DNA from: an uncultured Collinsella sp.
GTDB lineage: Bacteria; Actinomycetota; Coriobacteriia; Coriobacteriales; Coriobacteriaceae
Direction of reading: 5' to 3'
DNA length: 9,170 nt
Assembly (NCBI GenBank): GCA_900544065.1
Contig: UQTR01000081.1
Coordinates: 1-9,170 of the forward strand
Part shown: positions 1 through 9,081 of the stretch, in pieces
How the letters are laid out: the number at the start of each line of letters is the position of its first letter
Numbering within the stretch: position 1 is the stretch's first letter
Notes under the pieces: model-generated
What the model was told of the DNA's origin: nothing
Databases searched by the model: none
What the model saw: only the letters and a program-made list of their open reading frames with translations
Translations under genes and position numbers: made by a program

Positions 1-41
1 TCTTAGGGTCTCGTGGGCTCGGAGATGTGTATAAGAGACAG
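1..41. other. Nextera adapter and partial i7 index (library artefact)
   Basis: Bases 8-41 match the Nextera read-2 adapter, ending in the Tn5 mosaic end AGATGTGTATAAGAGACAG at 23-41. Bases 1-7 (TCTTAGG) match the last seven bases of the reverse complement of the 8-base index seen intact at the other end. This is sequencing-library DNA, not genome. Genomic sequence starts at about 42. Confidence 0.97.
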
Positions 42-358
42 ATCTTGCTCGTATACTCGGCCAGCGCGTCGTCCTTGTCCTTATAGGTCACGGACTTGAC
101 GTTATTCCACGTCTTAAGCTCGGCCTCAAAAGCCTGGACATCGGCCTGATCGGCGTCATCGCTAATGAACGCGTTGATGACAACCTGATCCTCGACGGTG
201 CCGATCACGGAGTTCAGCATCGCGGAACCCATGATGAACAGGCCGATGATAAACAGCGAAAGGAAGATCGTGATGACGGCGCCGAGCGAGGTGGTCCAGT
301 TACGGAAGAAGTGGCTCATTGCCTCTTTGAGCGAGTAGCCCACGTTAGTTGGTGCCAT
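42..358 (-). CDS. ftsX: Cell division protein FtsX, N-terminal part (truncated by contig end)
   Basis: This is the membrane subunit of the FtsEX complex, which couples ATP hydrolysis by FtsE to activation of peptidoglycan hydrolases at the division site. Translating down from an ATG at 358-356 gives 105 residues with no stop before the adapter. They comprise a short cytoplasmic segment containing SLKEAMSHFFRNW, one clear transmembrane helix (about residues 22-47, ending in LFIIGLFIMG), and the start of the extracellular domain (VVINAFISDDAD, then an amphipathic helix and VKSVTYKDKDDALAEY). This matches the FtsX N-terminus. About two thirds of the protein, including the other three expected membrane helices, is missing only because the contig ends. 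The start lies inside ftsE (14-nt overlap), with GGGGAGG about 11 nt upstream, which suggests translational coupling. Confidence 0.9.
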
Positions 359-1565
359 AGTTGCCGTAACCTCCCCTCTCCTGGTCGCGGATTACGTGGC
401 CGCCCTCGAGGGCGATCACGCGACGGTGCATGCTATCGACCATCTCGCGGTCGTGCGTAGCGACGATCACGGTGGTGCCGGTGCGGTTAATGCGCTCGAG
501 CAGCTTCATGATGCCCAGCGAAATCGCCGGGTCGAGGTTGCCCGTGGGCTCGTCACAGATCAAAAGCGGCGGGCGGTTGACCATGGCGCGGGCAACGGCA
601 ACGCGCTGCTGCTCGCCACCGGAAAGCTGATCGGGCAGCGAGTCCATCTGATCAGCCAGACCGACCAGACGCAGCACCTCGGGAACCTGGCTGCGAATAA
701 CGCCCTTGGGCTTGCCGATGCACTGCAGGGCAAACGCCACGTTTTCGTAGGCAGATTTTTGAGGCAGAAGCTTAAAGTCCTGGAACACGGCGCCAATCTG
801 ACGACGCAGGAACGGAACCTTGCGATTCTTGATCTTCATGAGGTCCTGACCGGCAACCAGGATGCGGCCGCTCGTCGGCTTGACGTCGCGGTTGAGCGTC
901 GACAGCAGCGTGGTCTTACCCGAGCCGGAATGACCGACCAGGAAGACGAACTCGCCCGGATAGATCTCGATGTTGATGTCGTCGAGTGCAGGCTTGTTGG
1001 GCTGTGCCGGATAGATCTTGGTGACATGCTCCATAAGGATGACGGGCTCGACACCGGCCTGCTTGGCCATCTTCTTGCGGCTGGCTTGCGGATCGATGGG
1101 CGCAAACACCGACGTAAAATCGGGGTTGTTGAGCGCGTTATCGAGGCTTGCGACCTCGGCGGCCTGATCGCTCTCGACCACCGGGACAGCAGGCTGCGTG
1201 GGATCGGGAATAGCGGCAAAGAGACCGGACTGCGCAGGCTGAGGAACCGGCGTCGCAGGGGCCATGGGGTCGGGAATGCCGGCCATGGTAGGCTGCGGCG
1301 TGGCGGCGCCAGCCTGAGGCTGCTCCACGCGAGCGGTCACGGCCTGAACGGGCTCAAAACCCGCCGTGCCGGAAAGCGCGACATCGCTGGTGGGATTGTA
1401 GGCAAAGGGATCGGATGCCGGCTGTGCCTGATCTGCCGGCTGAGCGGGGGCCTGAGCAACAGGCCGGCCCTCTGAATCCGGAGTGGCGAAACGACTGCCC
1501 TGGACGCCCGTCTGCGTCTTGGGGGCATCATCGCCCGCACCGGAGGTACGGAAGTGGTTACCCAC
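345..1565 (-). CDS. ftsE: Cell division ATP-binding protein FtsE with long N-terminal extension
   Basis: This is the ABC-type ATPase partner of FtsX in the divisome. The 406-residue product has its nucleotide-binding domain at about 175-395: Walker A GHSGSGKTT (211-219), Q-loop FQDFKLL (261-267), signature LSGGEQQR (314-321), Walker B LLICDEP (334-340, catalytic E339), D-loop NLD (343-345) and H-loop H371. FtsE proteins are usually about 220-230 residues. Here residues 1-170 form an added Pro/Ala/Gln-rich, probably disordered region with a degenerate 22-residue repeat around two IPDP motifs (97-100 and 119-122). The chosen start is GTG at 1565-1563, preceded by AAGGAG with a 5-nt spacer. Internal Met166 and Met178, which would give a normal-length FtsE, have no comparable ribosome binding site. 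The protein ends in a Gly/Tyr-rich tail (GGYGNYGTN). ftsX overlaps its 3' end. Identity is near certain; the start is very likely. Confidence 0.95.
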   Translation of the reverse strand: MGNHFRTSGAGDDAPKTQTGVQGSRFATPDSEGRPVAQAPAQPADQAQPASDPFAYNPTSDVALSGTAGFEPVQAVTARVEQPQAGAATPQPTMAGIPDPMAPATPVPQPAQSGLFAAIPDPTQPAVPVVESDQAAEVASLDNALNNPDFTSVFAPIDPQASRKKMAKQAGVEPVILMEHVTKIYPAQPNKPALDDINIEIYPGEFVFLVGHSGSGKTTLLSTLNRDVKPTSGRILVAGQDLMKIKNRKVPFLRRQIGAVFQDFKLLPQKSAYENVAFALQCIGKPKGVIRSQVPEVLRLVGLADQMDSLPDQLSGGEQQRVAVARAMVNRPPLLICDEPTGNLDPAISLGIMKLLERINRTGTTVIVATHDREMVDSMHRRVIALEGGHVIRDQERGGYGNYGTN

Positions 1566-1570
1566 TGGTG

Positions 1571-1576
1571 CTCCTT
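1571..1576 (-). promoter_or_regulatory. Shine-Dalgarno deciding the ftsE GTG start
   Basis: The minus strand reads AAGGAG, then CACCA, then GTG. This well-spaced site supports translation of the whole N-terminal extension, rather than an internal start next to the ATPase domain. Confidence 0.75.
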
Positions 1577-1669
1577 ATCGTCGTGCGTTTAAACTACATG
1601 AGCGCTTTACATTTTAGCAGCATTAGCTTTGCTGCACATAAGAAGCATGGCGTGCTTAGGGATCCCGTC

Positions 1670-1792
1670 GGCCGGGCACAGGGTTACTCTCCAAATCGTC
1701 CTCGGACATGTCGGAGCCTCCGCTGCGCACTACGTGCGGCGGGGGCTCCTCCGTCCTGCGGAAAGATTTGGAGAGTAACCCCGTGTCCGGCC
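1670..1792. repeat. Long near-perfect inverted repeat / hairpin element
   Basis: The outer arms are 1670-1697 and 1765-1792, 28 nt each, with 26 of 28 positions complementary. Inside is an 11-bp stem (1713-1723 with 1739-1749, one G-T wobble) and an apical CGCAC/GTGCG stem (1726-1730 with 1734-1738, 3-nt loop). The intervening 15-nt segments can also pair partly (GGAC with GTCC, TCC with GGA). Almost all of the 123 nt can therefore fold into one rod on either strand. No T-run follows, so it is not a standard terminator. It could be a MITE or REP-like intergenic palindrome, or a structured RNA. Confidence 0.75.
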
Positions 1793-1817
1793 TGCGATAA
1801 CTAAGGGGTCGCTGCGT

Positions 1818-1847
1818 TTTACTTGGGGGCTGAATTGCACTTTGCTG
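1818..1847. repeat. Degenerate direct repeat, copy A
   Basis: The order TTTACTTGG - GGGC - AATT - TTTGCTG seen here recurs at 1875-1905 with the same blocks and slightly different spacers. The two copies start 57 nt apart. Function is unknown. Confidence 0.5.
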
Positions 1848-1874
1848 ATCTGGGCCCATTCCCCGGAGAAAGCC

Positions 1875-1905
1875 TTTACTTGGTGCGGGCCTAATTTGTT
1901 TGCTG
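1875..1905. repeat. Degenerate direct repeat, copy B
   Basis: This is the second copy of the TTTACTTGG - GGGC - AATT - TTTGCTG series. It has three extra bases after the first block and two fewer before the last. It ends six bases before the T-tract of the tkt terminator. Confidence 0.5.
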
Positions 1906-1910
1906 CCGAC

Positions 1911-1945
1911 AAAAACCAGGGGCGTCCTCTTTGAGGACGCCCCTG
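1911..1945 (-). terminator. Intrinsic terminator of the transketolase operon
   Basis: Perfect 13-bp arms (1917-1929 and 1933-1945, CAGGGGCGTCCTC and its complement) enclose a 3-nt loop. On the minus strand the stem is followed by GTTTTTG. It sits about 50 nt past the stop of the second transketolase gene, as expected for the end of that transcript. Confidence 0.92.
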
Positions 1946-1993
1946 TTATGGATTGCATACGGTTGCTGAAGCGATACTTTGCCTCGTCTTGCC

Positions 1994-2935
1994 TTATGCC
2001 AAGAACTCCTTGGTGGTCGCCACGATGTTGGCGGCGTCCAGGCCGTACTTGTGCAGGAGCTCGGCGCCCGGGCCGGACTCACCGAAGGTGTCGTTGACGC
2101 CGATCTTCTTGAGCGGCGTCGGGCACTGCTCGCACAGGACGTCGGCAACGGCGCTGCCCAGGCCACCGATCACGGAGTGCTCCTCGACGGTCACGACGTG
2201 GCCGGTCTTGATGGCGCTCTTGACGATCAGATCGGCATCGATGGGCTTGATGGTGTGCATGTTGATGACCTCGGCGTCGATGCCCTCGGCAGCGAGCTGC
2301 TCGGCGGCCTCGAGAGCCTCGCCGACCATCAGGCCGCAGGCGATGATGGTCACATCGGCGCCCTCGCGCATGACAATGCCCTTGCCCACCTCGAACTTGT
2401 AGGTCTCGGGGTCGTTGATAACCGGCGAGGCCAAACGGGCGAAGCGCATGTACACCGGGCCGTCGCACTCGTAGGCAGCGCGCGTCACGGCGCGGGCCTC
2501 CACGTCGTCGGCAGGAACGATCACGGTCATGCCGGGGATGACGCGCATGAGAGCGATATCCTCGCAGCACTGGTGCGTGGCGCCGTCCTCGCCCACCGAA
2601 ATACCGGCGTGCGTGGCACCGATCTTAACGTTGAGGTGCGGGTAGCCGATGGAGTTGCGGACCTGCTCAAAGGCGCGGCCGGCGGCAAACATGGCAAAGC
2701 TGCTCGCGAAGGCGACGCGACCGGTGGTCGCGATACCGGCGGCGACACCCATCAGGTTGCTTTCGGCGATGCCCACATCGAAGAAGCGGTCGGGGCAAGC
2801 GGCCTTAAACTTACCGGTCTGCGTGGCGGCGGCCAGGTCGGCGTCGAGGACCACAAAGTCATCGTGCTCGCTGGCGAGCTCGACGAGGGCCTCGCCGTAG
2901 CTTACGCGCGTGGCGATTTTCTTGACGTCTGCCAT
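1994..2935 (-). CDS. Transketolase, C-terminal subunit (split transketolase)
   Basis: This 313-residue protein is the pyrimidine-binding plus C-terminal half of a transketolase. It would pair with the product of the upstream gene to move two-carbon ketol units between sugar phosphates in the non-oxidative pentose phosphate pathway, using thiamine diphosphate. Visible features are the FFDVGIAESN motif (51-60), whose Glu58 would be the cofactor-activating glutamate; the SVGEDGATHQ loop (113-122); the pyrimidine-type fold to about 165; and a C-terminal domain to the end with the VEEHSVIGGLGSAVAD motif (250-265). The ATG at 2935 lies 1 nt after the stop of the N-terminal subunit gene and has AGAGGAG with a 7-nt spacer. 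The frame is open further upstream, but that part is out-of-frame sequence of the neighbour. Two-gene transketolases are known in archaea and various bacteria. A different ketose specificity, such as a sulfosugar transketolase, is possible, but no neighbour suggests it. Confidence 0.93.
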   Translation of the reverse strand: MADVKKIATRVSYGEALVELASEHDDFVVLDADLAAATQTGKFKAACPDRFFDVGIAESNLMGVAAGIATTGRVAFASSFAMFAAGRAFEQVRNSIGYPHLNVKIGATHAGISVGEDGATHQCCEDIALMRVIPGMTVIVPADDVEARAVTRAAYECDGPVYMRFARLASPVINDPETYKFEVGKGIVMREGADVTIIACGLMVGEALEAAEQLAAEGIDAEVINMHTIKPIDADLIVKSAIKTGHVVTVEEHSVIGGLGSAVADVLCEQCPTPLKKIGVNDTFGESGPGAELLHKYGLDAANIVATTKEFLA

Positions 2936-2936
2936 C

Positions 2937-3767
2937 CTAGAGCTCCTCTCCGGCGGCCGTGAGCTCTGCCATGGCCTGCTCAAACTGTTCATCGTTGGGG
3001 GCCTTACCGTGCCAGCCCACCTGGTTCTCCATAAAGGAGACGCCCTTGCCCTTCGTGGTCTCGGCGATAATGGCGGTCGGCTGACCCTTGGTAGCGCGGG
3101 CCTCGGCAAAGGCGGCGCGAATCTGGTCGAAGTCGTTGCCGTCGGCGAGCTCCACCACATGGAACTTGAAGGCGCGGAACTTGTCGGCGAGCGGCATGGG
3201 GTCGTTGACCTCCTCGACGGGGCCGTCGATCTGCAGGCCGTTGTGGTCAACGATCACGCAGAGGTTGTCGAGCTGCTGGTTGCCGGCAAACATGGCGGCC
3301 TCCCAAACCTGGCCCTCCTCGCTCTCGCCGTCGCCCAGCAGGGCGTAGGTGCGATAGTCGTCACCCCAGTGCTTGGCGGCAACGGCCATGCCCACGGCGG
3401 CGGAGATGCCCTGGCCGAGCGAACCGGTGGACATGTCAACGCCCGGGGTGTCGTTCATGTTGGGGTGACCCTGCAGGTGACTGCCGATGTGGCGCAGCGT
3501 CTCGAGATCCTCCTTGGGGAAGAATCCGCGCTCGGCGAGCACGGCGTACAGACCAGGCGCGCAGTGACCCTTGGAAAGCACGAAGCGATCGCGGTCGGCC
3601 TTGCGGGGGTCGGCCGGGTCGACGTTCATTTCCTCAAAGTACAGATAGGTCATGATGTCGGCAGCGCCGAGCGAACCGCCCGGATGGCCGGACTTGGCAG
3701 CGTGCACGCCGGTGACGATGCCCTTCCTTACCTCGTTGGCAACCTTTTTGAGCTCTTCGTCGCTCAT
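2937..3767 (-). CDS. Transketolase, N-terminal subunit (split transketolase)
   Basis: This 276-residue protein is the thiamine-diphosphate (pyrophosphate) binding half of transketolase. It shows SGHPGGSLG (26-34), the KGHCAPG loop (66-72), the substrate-loop region STGSLGQGIS (113-122), and the cofactor motif beginning GDGESEEGQVWEA (145-157) and ending with DHNGLQ (174-179), which coordinates Mg2+ and diphosphate. The KGVSFMEN segment (241-248) is typical of the domain end. The ORF stops at a TAG just where a fused transketolase would continue, and the next gene starts 1 nt later, so this is a true two-subunit arrangement rather than a frameshift. The start ATG at 3767 has AAGGAAGG 4 nt upstream. 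A 208-nt AT-richer gap separates it from the YitT gene and probably carries the promoter of the pair. Confidence 0.93.
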   Translation of the reverse strand: MSDEELKKVANEVRKGIVTGVHAAKSGHPGGSLGAADIMTYLYFEEMNVDPADPRKADRDRFVLSKGHCAPGLYAVLAERGFFPKEDLETLRHIGSHLQGHPNMNDTPGVDMSTGSLGQGISAAVGMAVAAKHWGDDYRTYALLGDGESEEGQVWEAAMFAGNQQLDNLCVIVDHNGLQIDGPVEEVNDPMPLADKFRAFKFHVVELADGNDFDQIRAAFAEARATKGQPTAIIAETTKGKGVSFMENQVGWHGKAPNDEQFEQAMAELTAAGEEL

Positions 3768-3975
3768 TGTGCCTTCCTTTCATCCTCTTAAGACAAGATG
3801 CGCACGGCACGGAAAGGTAGTCCCAACACAGCCGCGATGCACGTACGTCATTCATTATGCTGGAAACTGGAAGCTTTACCAGAGTATTTATCATTATTTG
3901 AACAATTGAGCAGGCAGAACCGCTGATGAAACGGTTTATCAATGTGAACGTCTTTTGGATGGAACGCAGTCGGCC
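3768..3975 (-). promoter_or_regulatory. Probable promoter/leader region of the transketolase pair
   Basis: This 208-nt gap between the YitT stop and the transketolase start is visibly AT-richer around 3850-3905. On the minus strand a CATAAT (3859-3854) could be a -10 box, with the palindrome ACGTACGT (3841-3848) just downstream. No good -35 was found, so the exact promoter is uncertain. A weak 5-bp hairpin AACCG/CGGTT (3918-3936) behind the YitT gene has no T-run and is not called a terminator. Confidence 0.35.
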
Positions 3976-4866
3976 CTACGCGTTAATGTCCTTGAATCCC
4001 TCACCGAAGGTTTCCGTAACGTCGGCGACCGTCACAATGGCGTGAGGATCGCGCTCGCGCACGATCGTTTTGAGGGTGTTGAGCTCGCGGCGGCTCACAA
4101 TGACCATGATCACCGGCTTCTCGGCACCCGAGTACATGCCGGTCGCCCTAAACTTGGTGCAGCCGCGGCCCAGGCCATACATGATGTCGGCCGCGATATC
4201 GGGAAACTTGTCCGAGATGATGAGCACCATACGGCGCCTGTTGCCACCGTCGACCACGGCATCGATCACGTAGCCGCTAATGACCATCGAAAGGCCCGCA
4301 TACAGCGCGTTTTCGACCGAAAAGACCGGGGCCGACAGCGCGCACACGGCAACATCGATCGCCATGACGGTCGAGCCAACCGGCAGCGATGTGTTGCGCG
4401 AGATGATCTGGCCGATCGTGTCAGAGCCGCCGGTGTTGGCACCGGCGCGCAACACCATGCCATACCCGATGCCCGTGATAATGCCGCCCCACATAGCGGG
4501 CAGCATCAGGTCGGCATGTGCCAGCGGCGCCACAAACGGAGCGAACAGGTCGGTGAAAAAACCCAGCAGCACAAAACCGGTCGCCGTCTGCACCACGTAG
4601 AACATGCCACCCTCGCGCATAACAACCAGCAGCAGCAAGGCATTCATCACGATGGTCTGGATACCGACGGGAAGCGATATGCCATGCGAGGCGCCGACCG
4701 CCTGAATAATGGTGGCAAGGCCTGTGACGCCGCCGGCGGCAAGGCCGTTGGGGATCAAAAACAAGTCTGTCGCGATAGCTGCCAGGGCGCAGCCAAACAT
4801 AATCTTGGGCAAGTCATGAAAGAAGTTCATCGAAAGAATGCGCTTGATGTCCAGACGATATGCCAT
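3976..4866 (-). CDS. YitT/YvjA family membrane protein (DUF161 + DUF2179)
   Basis: This is a 296-residue predicted integral membrane protein. The N-terminal ~205 residues hold about six hydrophobic segments (roughly 22-42, 70-83, 90-108, 125-142, 165-182, 186-205), with the family-like motif GANTGGSDTIGQI (142-154). The last ~85 residues are a soluble DUF2179 domain, seen as GMYSGAEKPVIMVIVSRREL followed by DPHAIVTVADVTETFGEGF. The molecular function of this family is not established, so none is assigned. The start is set at ATG 4866 because GAGGGAGG lies 4 nt upstream. An in-frame GTG at 4890 would place the start inside the terminator-like hairpin and is less likely. In Bacillus subtilis a family member, YvjA, is encoded in the same neighbourhood (secA-prfB-yvjA-ftsEX), which supports an old linkage. 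Confidence 0.9.
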   Translation of the reverse strand: MAYRLDIKRILSMNFFHDLPKIMFGCALAAIATDLFLIPNGLAAGGVTGLATIIQAVGASHGISLPVGIQTIVMNALLLLVVMREGGMFYVVQTATGFVLLGFFTDLFAPFVAPLAHADLMLPAMWGGIITGIGYGMVLRAGANTGGSDTIGQIISRNTSLPVGSTVMAIDVAVCALSAPVFSVENALYAGLSMVISGYVIDAVVDGGNRRRMVLIISDKFPDIAADIMYGLGRGCTKFRATGMYSGAEKPVIMVIVSRRELNTLKTIVRERDPHAIVTVADVTETFGEGFKDINA

Positions 4867-4870
4867 GCTG

Positions 4871-4878
4871 CCTCCCTC
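4871..4878 (-). promoter_or_regulatory. Shine-Dalgarno of the YitT gene, abutting a terminator
   Basis: GAGGGAGG precedes the chosen ATG by 4 nt and supports it over the upstream GTG. It begins immediately after the six-T run of the upstream hairpin. Confidence 0.75.
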
Positions 4879-4907
4879 AAAAAAGCGCACCCAAACGAGT
4901 GCGCTTT
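4879..4907 (-). terminator. Terminator-like hairpin between prfB and the YitT gene
   Basis: On the minus strand, 9-bp perfect arms (AAAGCGCAC and GTGCGCTTT, 4907-4899 and 4890-4882) enclose an 8-nt loop. The total T-run is six (4884-4879), three of which are in the stem. It would end the secA-prfB transcript. Because it lies only 12 nt before the YitT start codon, it could also work as an attenuator for that gene. Confidence 0.82.
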
Positions 4908-4996
4908 GAACTTCTTGCTGTATTCGATTCTACCGATTCACCGGGCAAATACCACCCCTGCGAAGTGTTTGCATCGACCCGGAGCCAATCATGTGC
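4908..4996 (-). promoter_or_regulatory. Possible YitT promoter/leader
   Basis: In the gap behind prfB the minus strand carries TAGAAT (4932-4927), one mismatch from a -10 box, inside a doubled GAATCG. Further upstream, CCGGG..GCAAA can pair with TTTGC..CCGG. No convincing -35 is present. The region might hold a promoter whose transcript would then meet the terminator-like hairpin. Confidence 0.25.
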
Positions 4997-6144
4997 CTAG
5001 GCAGACGATGCTTCCGCATCGGCGTTGCCGGTTGCCCAACGATGGTAGCCGATCACAAACGGATCCAGATCGCCATCGTCGAGAACGGCCTCGACGTTGC
5101 TGGTCTCCACGCCCGTGCGCAGGTCCTTGACCATCTGATACGGGTAGAGCACGTAGCTGCGAATCTGGTTGCCAAAACCGATCGTGGTCTTGGGCCCGCG
5201 AATCTCATCCAGGGCCTCGGCGCGCTTCTCGAGCTCGATCTCGTACAGACGGGCCTTGAGAATCTGCATGCACGCGGCCTTGTTTTGAATCTGGCTGCGC
5301 TCGTTTTGGCAAGTGACAATGATGCCGCTGGGAAAATGCGTAACGCGTACGGCGGAGTCGGTGGTGTTGACGCCCTGACCGCCCGGGCCGCTCGCGTGAT
5401 ACACGTCCACACGGATATCGTCGGGACTGATCTCGATGTCGATATCGTCAGGCAGCACGGGAATGACCTCGACGCCGGCAAACGTGGTCTGGCGGCGCTT
5501 CTTGTCGTCGGTGGGGCTAATGCGCACCAGACGGTGGACGCCGGCCTCGGCGCGCAGCATGCCAAACGCGTCCTTGCCCTCGACGGTAAAGGTCGCACGG
5601 TCGATGCCGATGACCTCAGCCGCGGGGCAGTCGTTAATGGTGACCTTCCAGCCGCGACGCTGGCAGTACTTCATGTACATCTTAAAGAGCATGAAGGTCC
5701 AGTCCTGCGCCTCCAGGCCACCCTGTCCGGGCTTGATGGTCACAATCGCGTCGCCGTGATCGAACTCACCGGTAAACCAGCTCGAAAGCTCGAGCTCGTC
5801 GATAGCGCGGGCCAGGCGTTCTGCCGTAGCGGCAGCCTCCTCGCGCAATGCGGCGGCATCGGGGTCGTCGCCCATCTCCTCGGCAAGCTCCAGCGCCGCG
5901 CGGGCGTCAGATAGCTCGCCGCGCGCGGTATCCACGGCAGCGATATCTTCCTTGGCGCGCGCGATCTCCTCCATGGTGGCGCGAGCGGCGTCGGCGTCAT
6001 CCCAAAAGCCGGGAGCCACGCTTTTGGCCTCGAGCTCGGTCACGCGGGTGCGCTTCTCGTCCAGATGGAGATACGACTCGACCTCGCCGAGCCGGTCCGC
6101 AAACGCGTCCAGCTCGGCGGGCGTTACCTCTAAAGCCTCTGCCA

Positions 6145-6145
<1 letters not shown>
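4997..6145 (-). CDS. prfB: Peptide chain release factor 2 (RF2), variant SPT tripeptide
   Basis: This class I release factor should recognise UGA and UAA and trigger peptide release on the ribosome. The 382-residue product has a helical N-terminal domain (about 1-110), a central domain with IKPGQGGLEAQDW (137-149) and GVHRLVRIS (202-210), and the catalytic GGQ (255-257) in SGPGGQGVNTTDSAVR. The C-terminal part has IRSYVLYPYQMVKDLRTGVETSN (328-350) and marks it as RF2 rather than RF1. The stop-recognition tripeptide, normally Ser-Pro-Phe in RF2, reads Ser-Pro-Thr (210-212; codons AGC CCC ACC). There is no internal UGA or CUUU-type slip site near the start, so the autoregulatory +1 frameshift known from Escherichia coli prfB is absent. 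Its ATG shares one base with the secA TAA (TAATG), with AGGAA 6 nt upstream, so it is translationally coupled to secA. It ends in TAG, a codon RF2 should not read. Confidence 0.96.
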
Positions 6146-8952
<2,807 letters not shown>

Positions 8953-8959
8953 GTGGTTT

Positions 8960-8964
8960 TCCTT
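8960..8964 (-). promoter_or_regulatory. Shine-Dalgarno deciding the secA start
   Basis: AAGGA with a 7-nt spacer precedes the ATG at 8952-8950. The in-frame ATG at 8973-8971 lacks any purine-rich site at the right distance. Confidence 0.6.
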
Positions 8965-9013
8965 TTTGGCCATCGCCCACGCCGTGCAGCTGCGGGCGAG
9001 TTAAACACAGATG

Positions 9014-9019
9014 ATTGTA
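9014..9019 (-). promoter_or_regulatory. Candidate -10 box upstream of secA
   Basis: The minus strand reads TACAAT, one mismatch from TATAAT, about 62 nt before the secA start. The -35 position (17-nt spacer) is GC-rich and unlike TTGACA. Upstream, at 9048-9061, is the palindrome GGTCGA-CC-TCGACC, which could bind a regulator. Confidence 0.3.
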
Positions 9020-9081
9020 CTTTAGCCAAACAAGGCGCGGCCTATACGGTCGACCTCGACCGCCACGTAATAACTACGACC

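Larger units (their letters stand above)
1566..1993. other. 428-nt intergenic region between tkt and ftsE
   Basis: No convincing gene is present. From the tkt side to the ftsE side it holds an intrinsic terminator (1911-1945), a degenerate duplicated 30-nt motif (1818-1905), a long imperfect hairpin (1670-1792, perhaps extended to CTTAG/CTAAG at 1655-1659 and 1801-1805), and a short inverted repeat GCAGCA/TGCTGC (1617-1635). The short repeat lies next to a TAAAAT that could be a weak ftsE -10 box. No clear -35 was seen. With a terminator behind tkt, ftsE presumably has its own promoter here. Confidence 0.7.

Noticed and set aside
1..41. Terminal inverted repeat suggesting a transposon or a linear replicon
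   Set aside because: The repeats are Nextera adapter with index and P7 bases, not a biological element.
396..1475. 359-residue plus-strand frame antisense to ftsE
   Set aside because: It covers the FtsE coding region and its composition (His/Arg/Gly/Leu-rich) is typical of an antisense shadow. It has no domain and no ribosome binding site of note.
1415..1804. 129-residue plus-strand frame spanning the ftsE start and the palindrome
   Set aside because: Half is antisense to ftsE and half lies in the hairpin element. There is no sign of coding constraint.
1656..1958. 100-residue minus-strand frame in the tkt-ftsE gap
   Set aside because: It begins upstream of the tkt terminator, reads through that hairpin and then through the long palindrome. 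It has no ribosome binding site seen and is unlikely to be translated.
2936..3250. Longer start for the C-terminal transketolase gene (418 residues)
   Set aside because: The extra ~105 residues are an out-of-frame reading of the N-terminal subunit gene. The ATG at 2935 has a good ribosome binding site and fits the family.
3918..3936. Hairpin AACCG/CGGTT behind the YitT gene as a terminator
   Set aside because: It has only five base pairs and no following T-run on the minus strand.
3955..5130. 391-residue plus-strand frame across the YitT gene
   Set aside because: It runs antisense through the YitT gene, its leader hairpin and the prfB end. It has no recognisable domain and is better explained by base composition.
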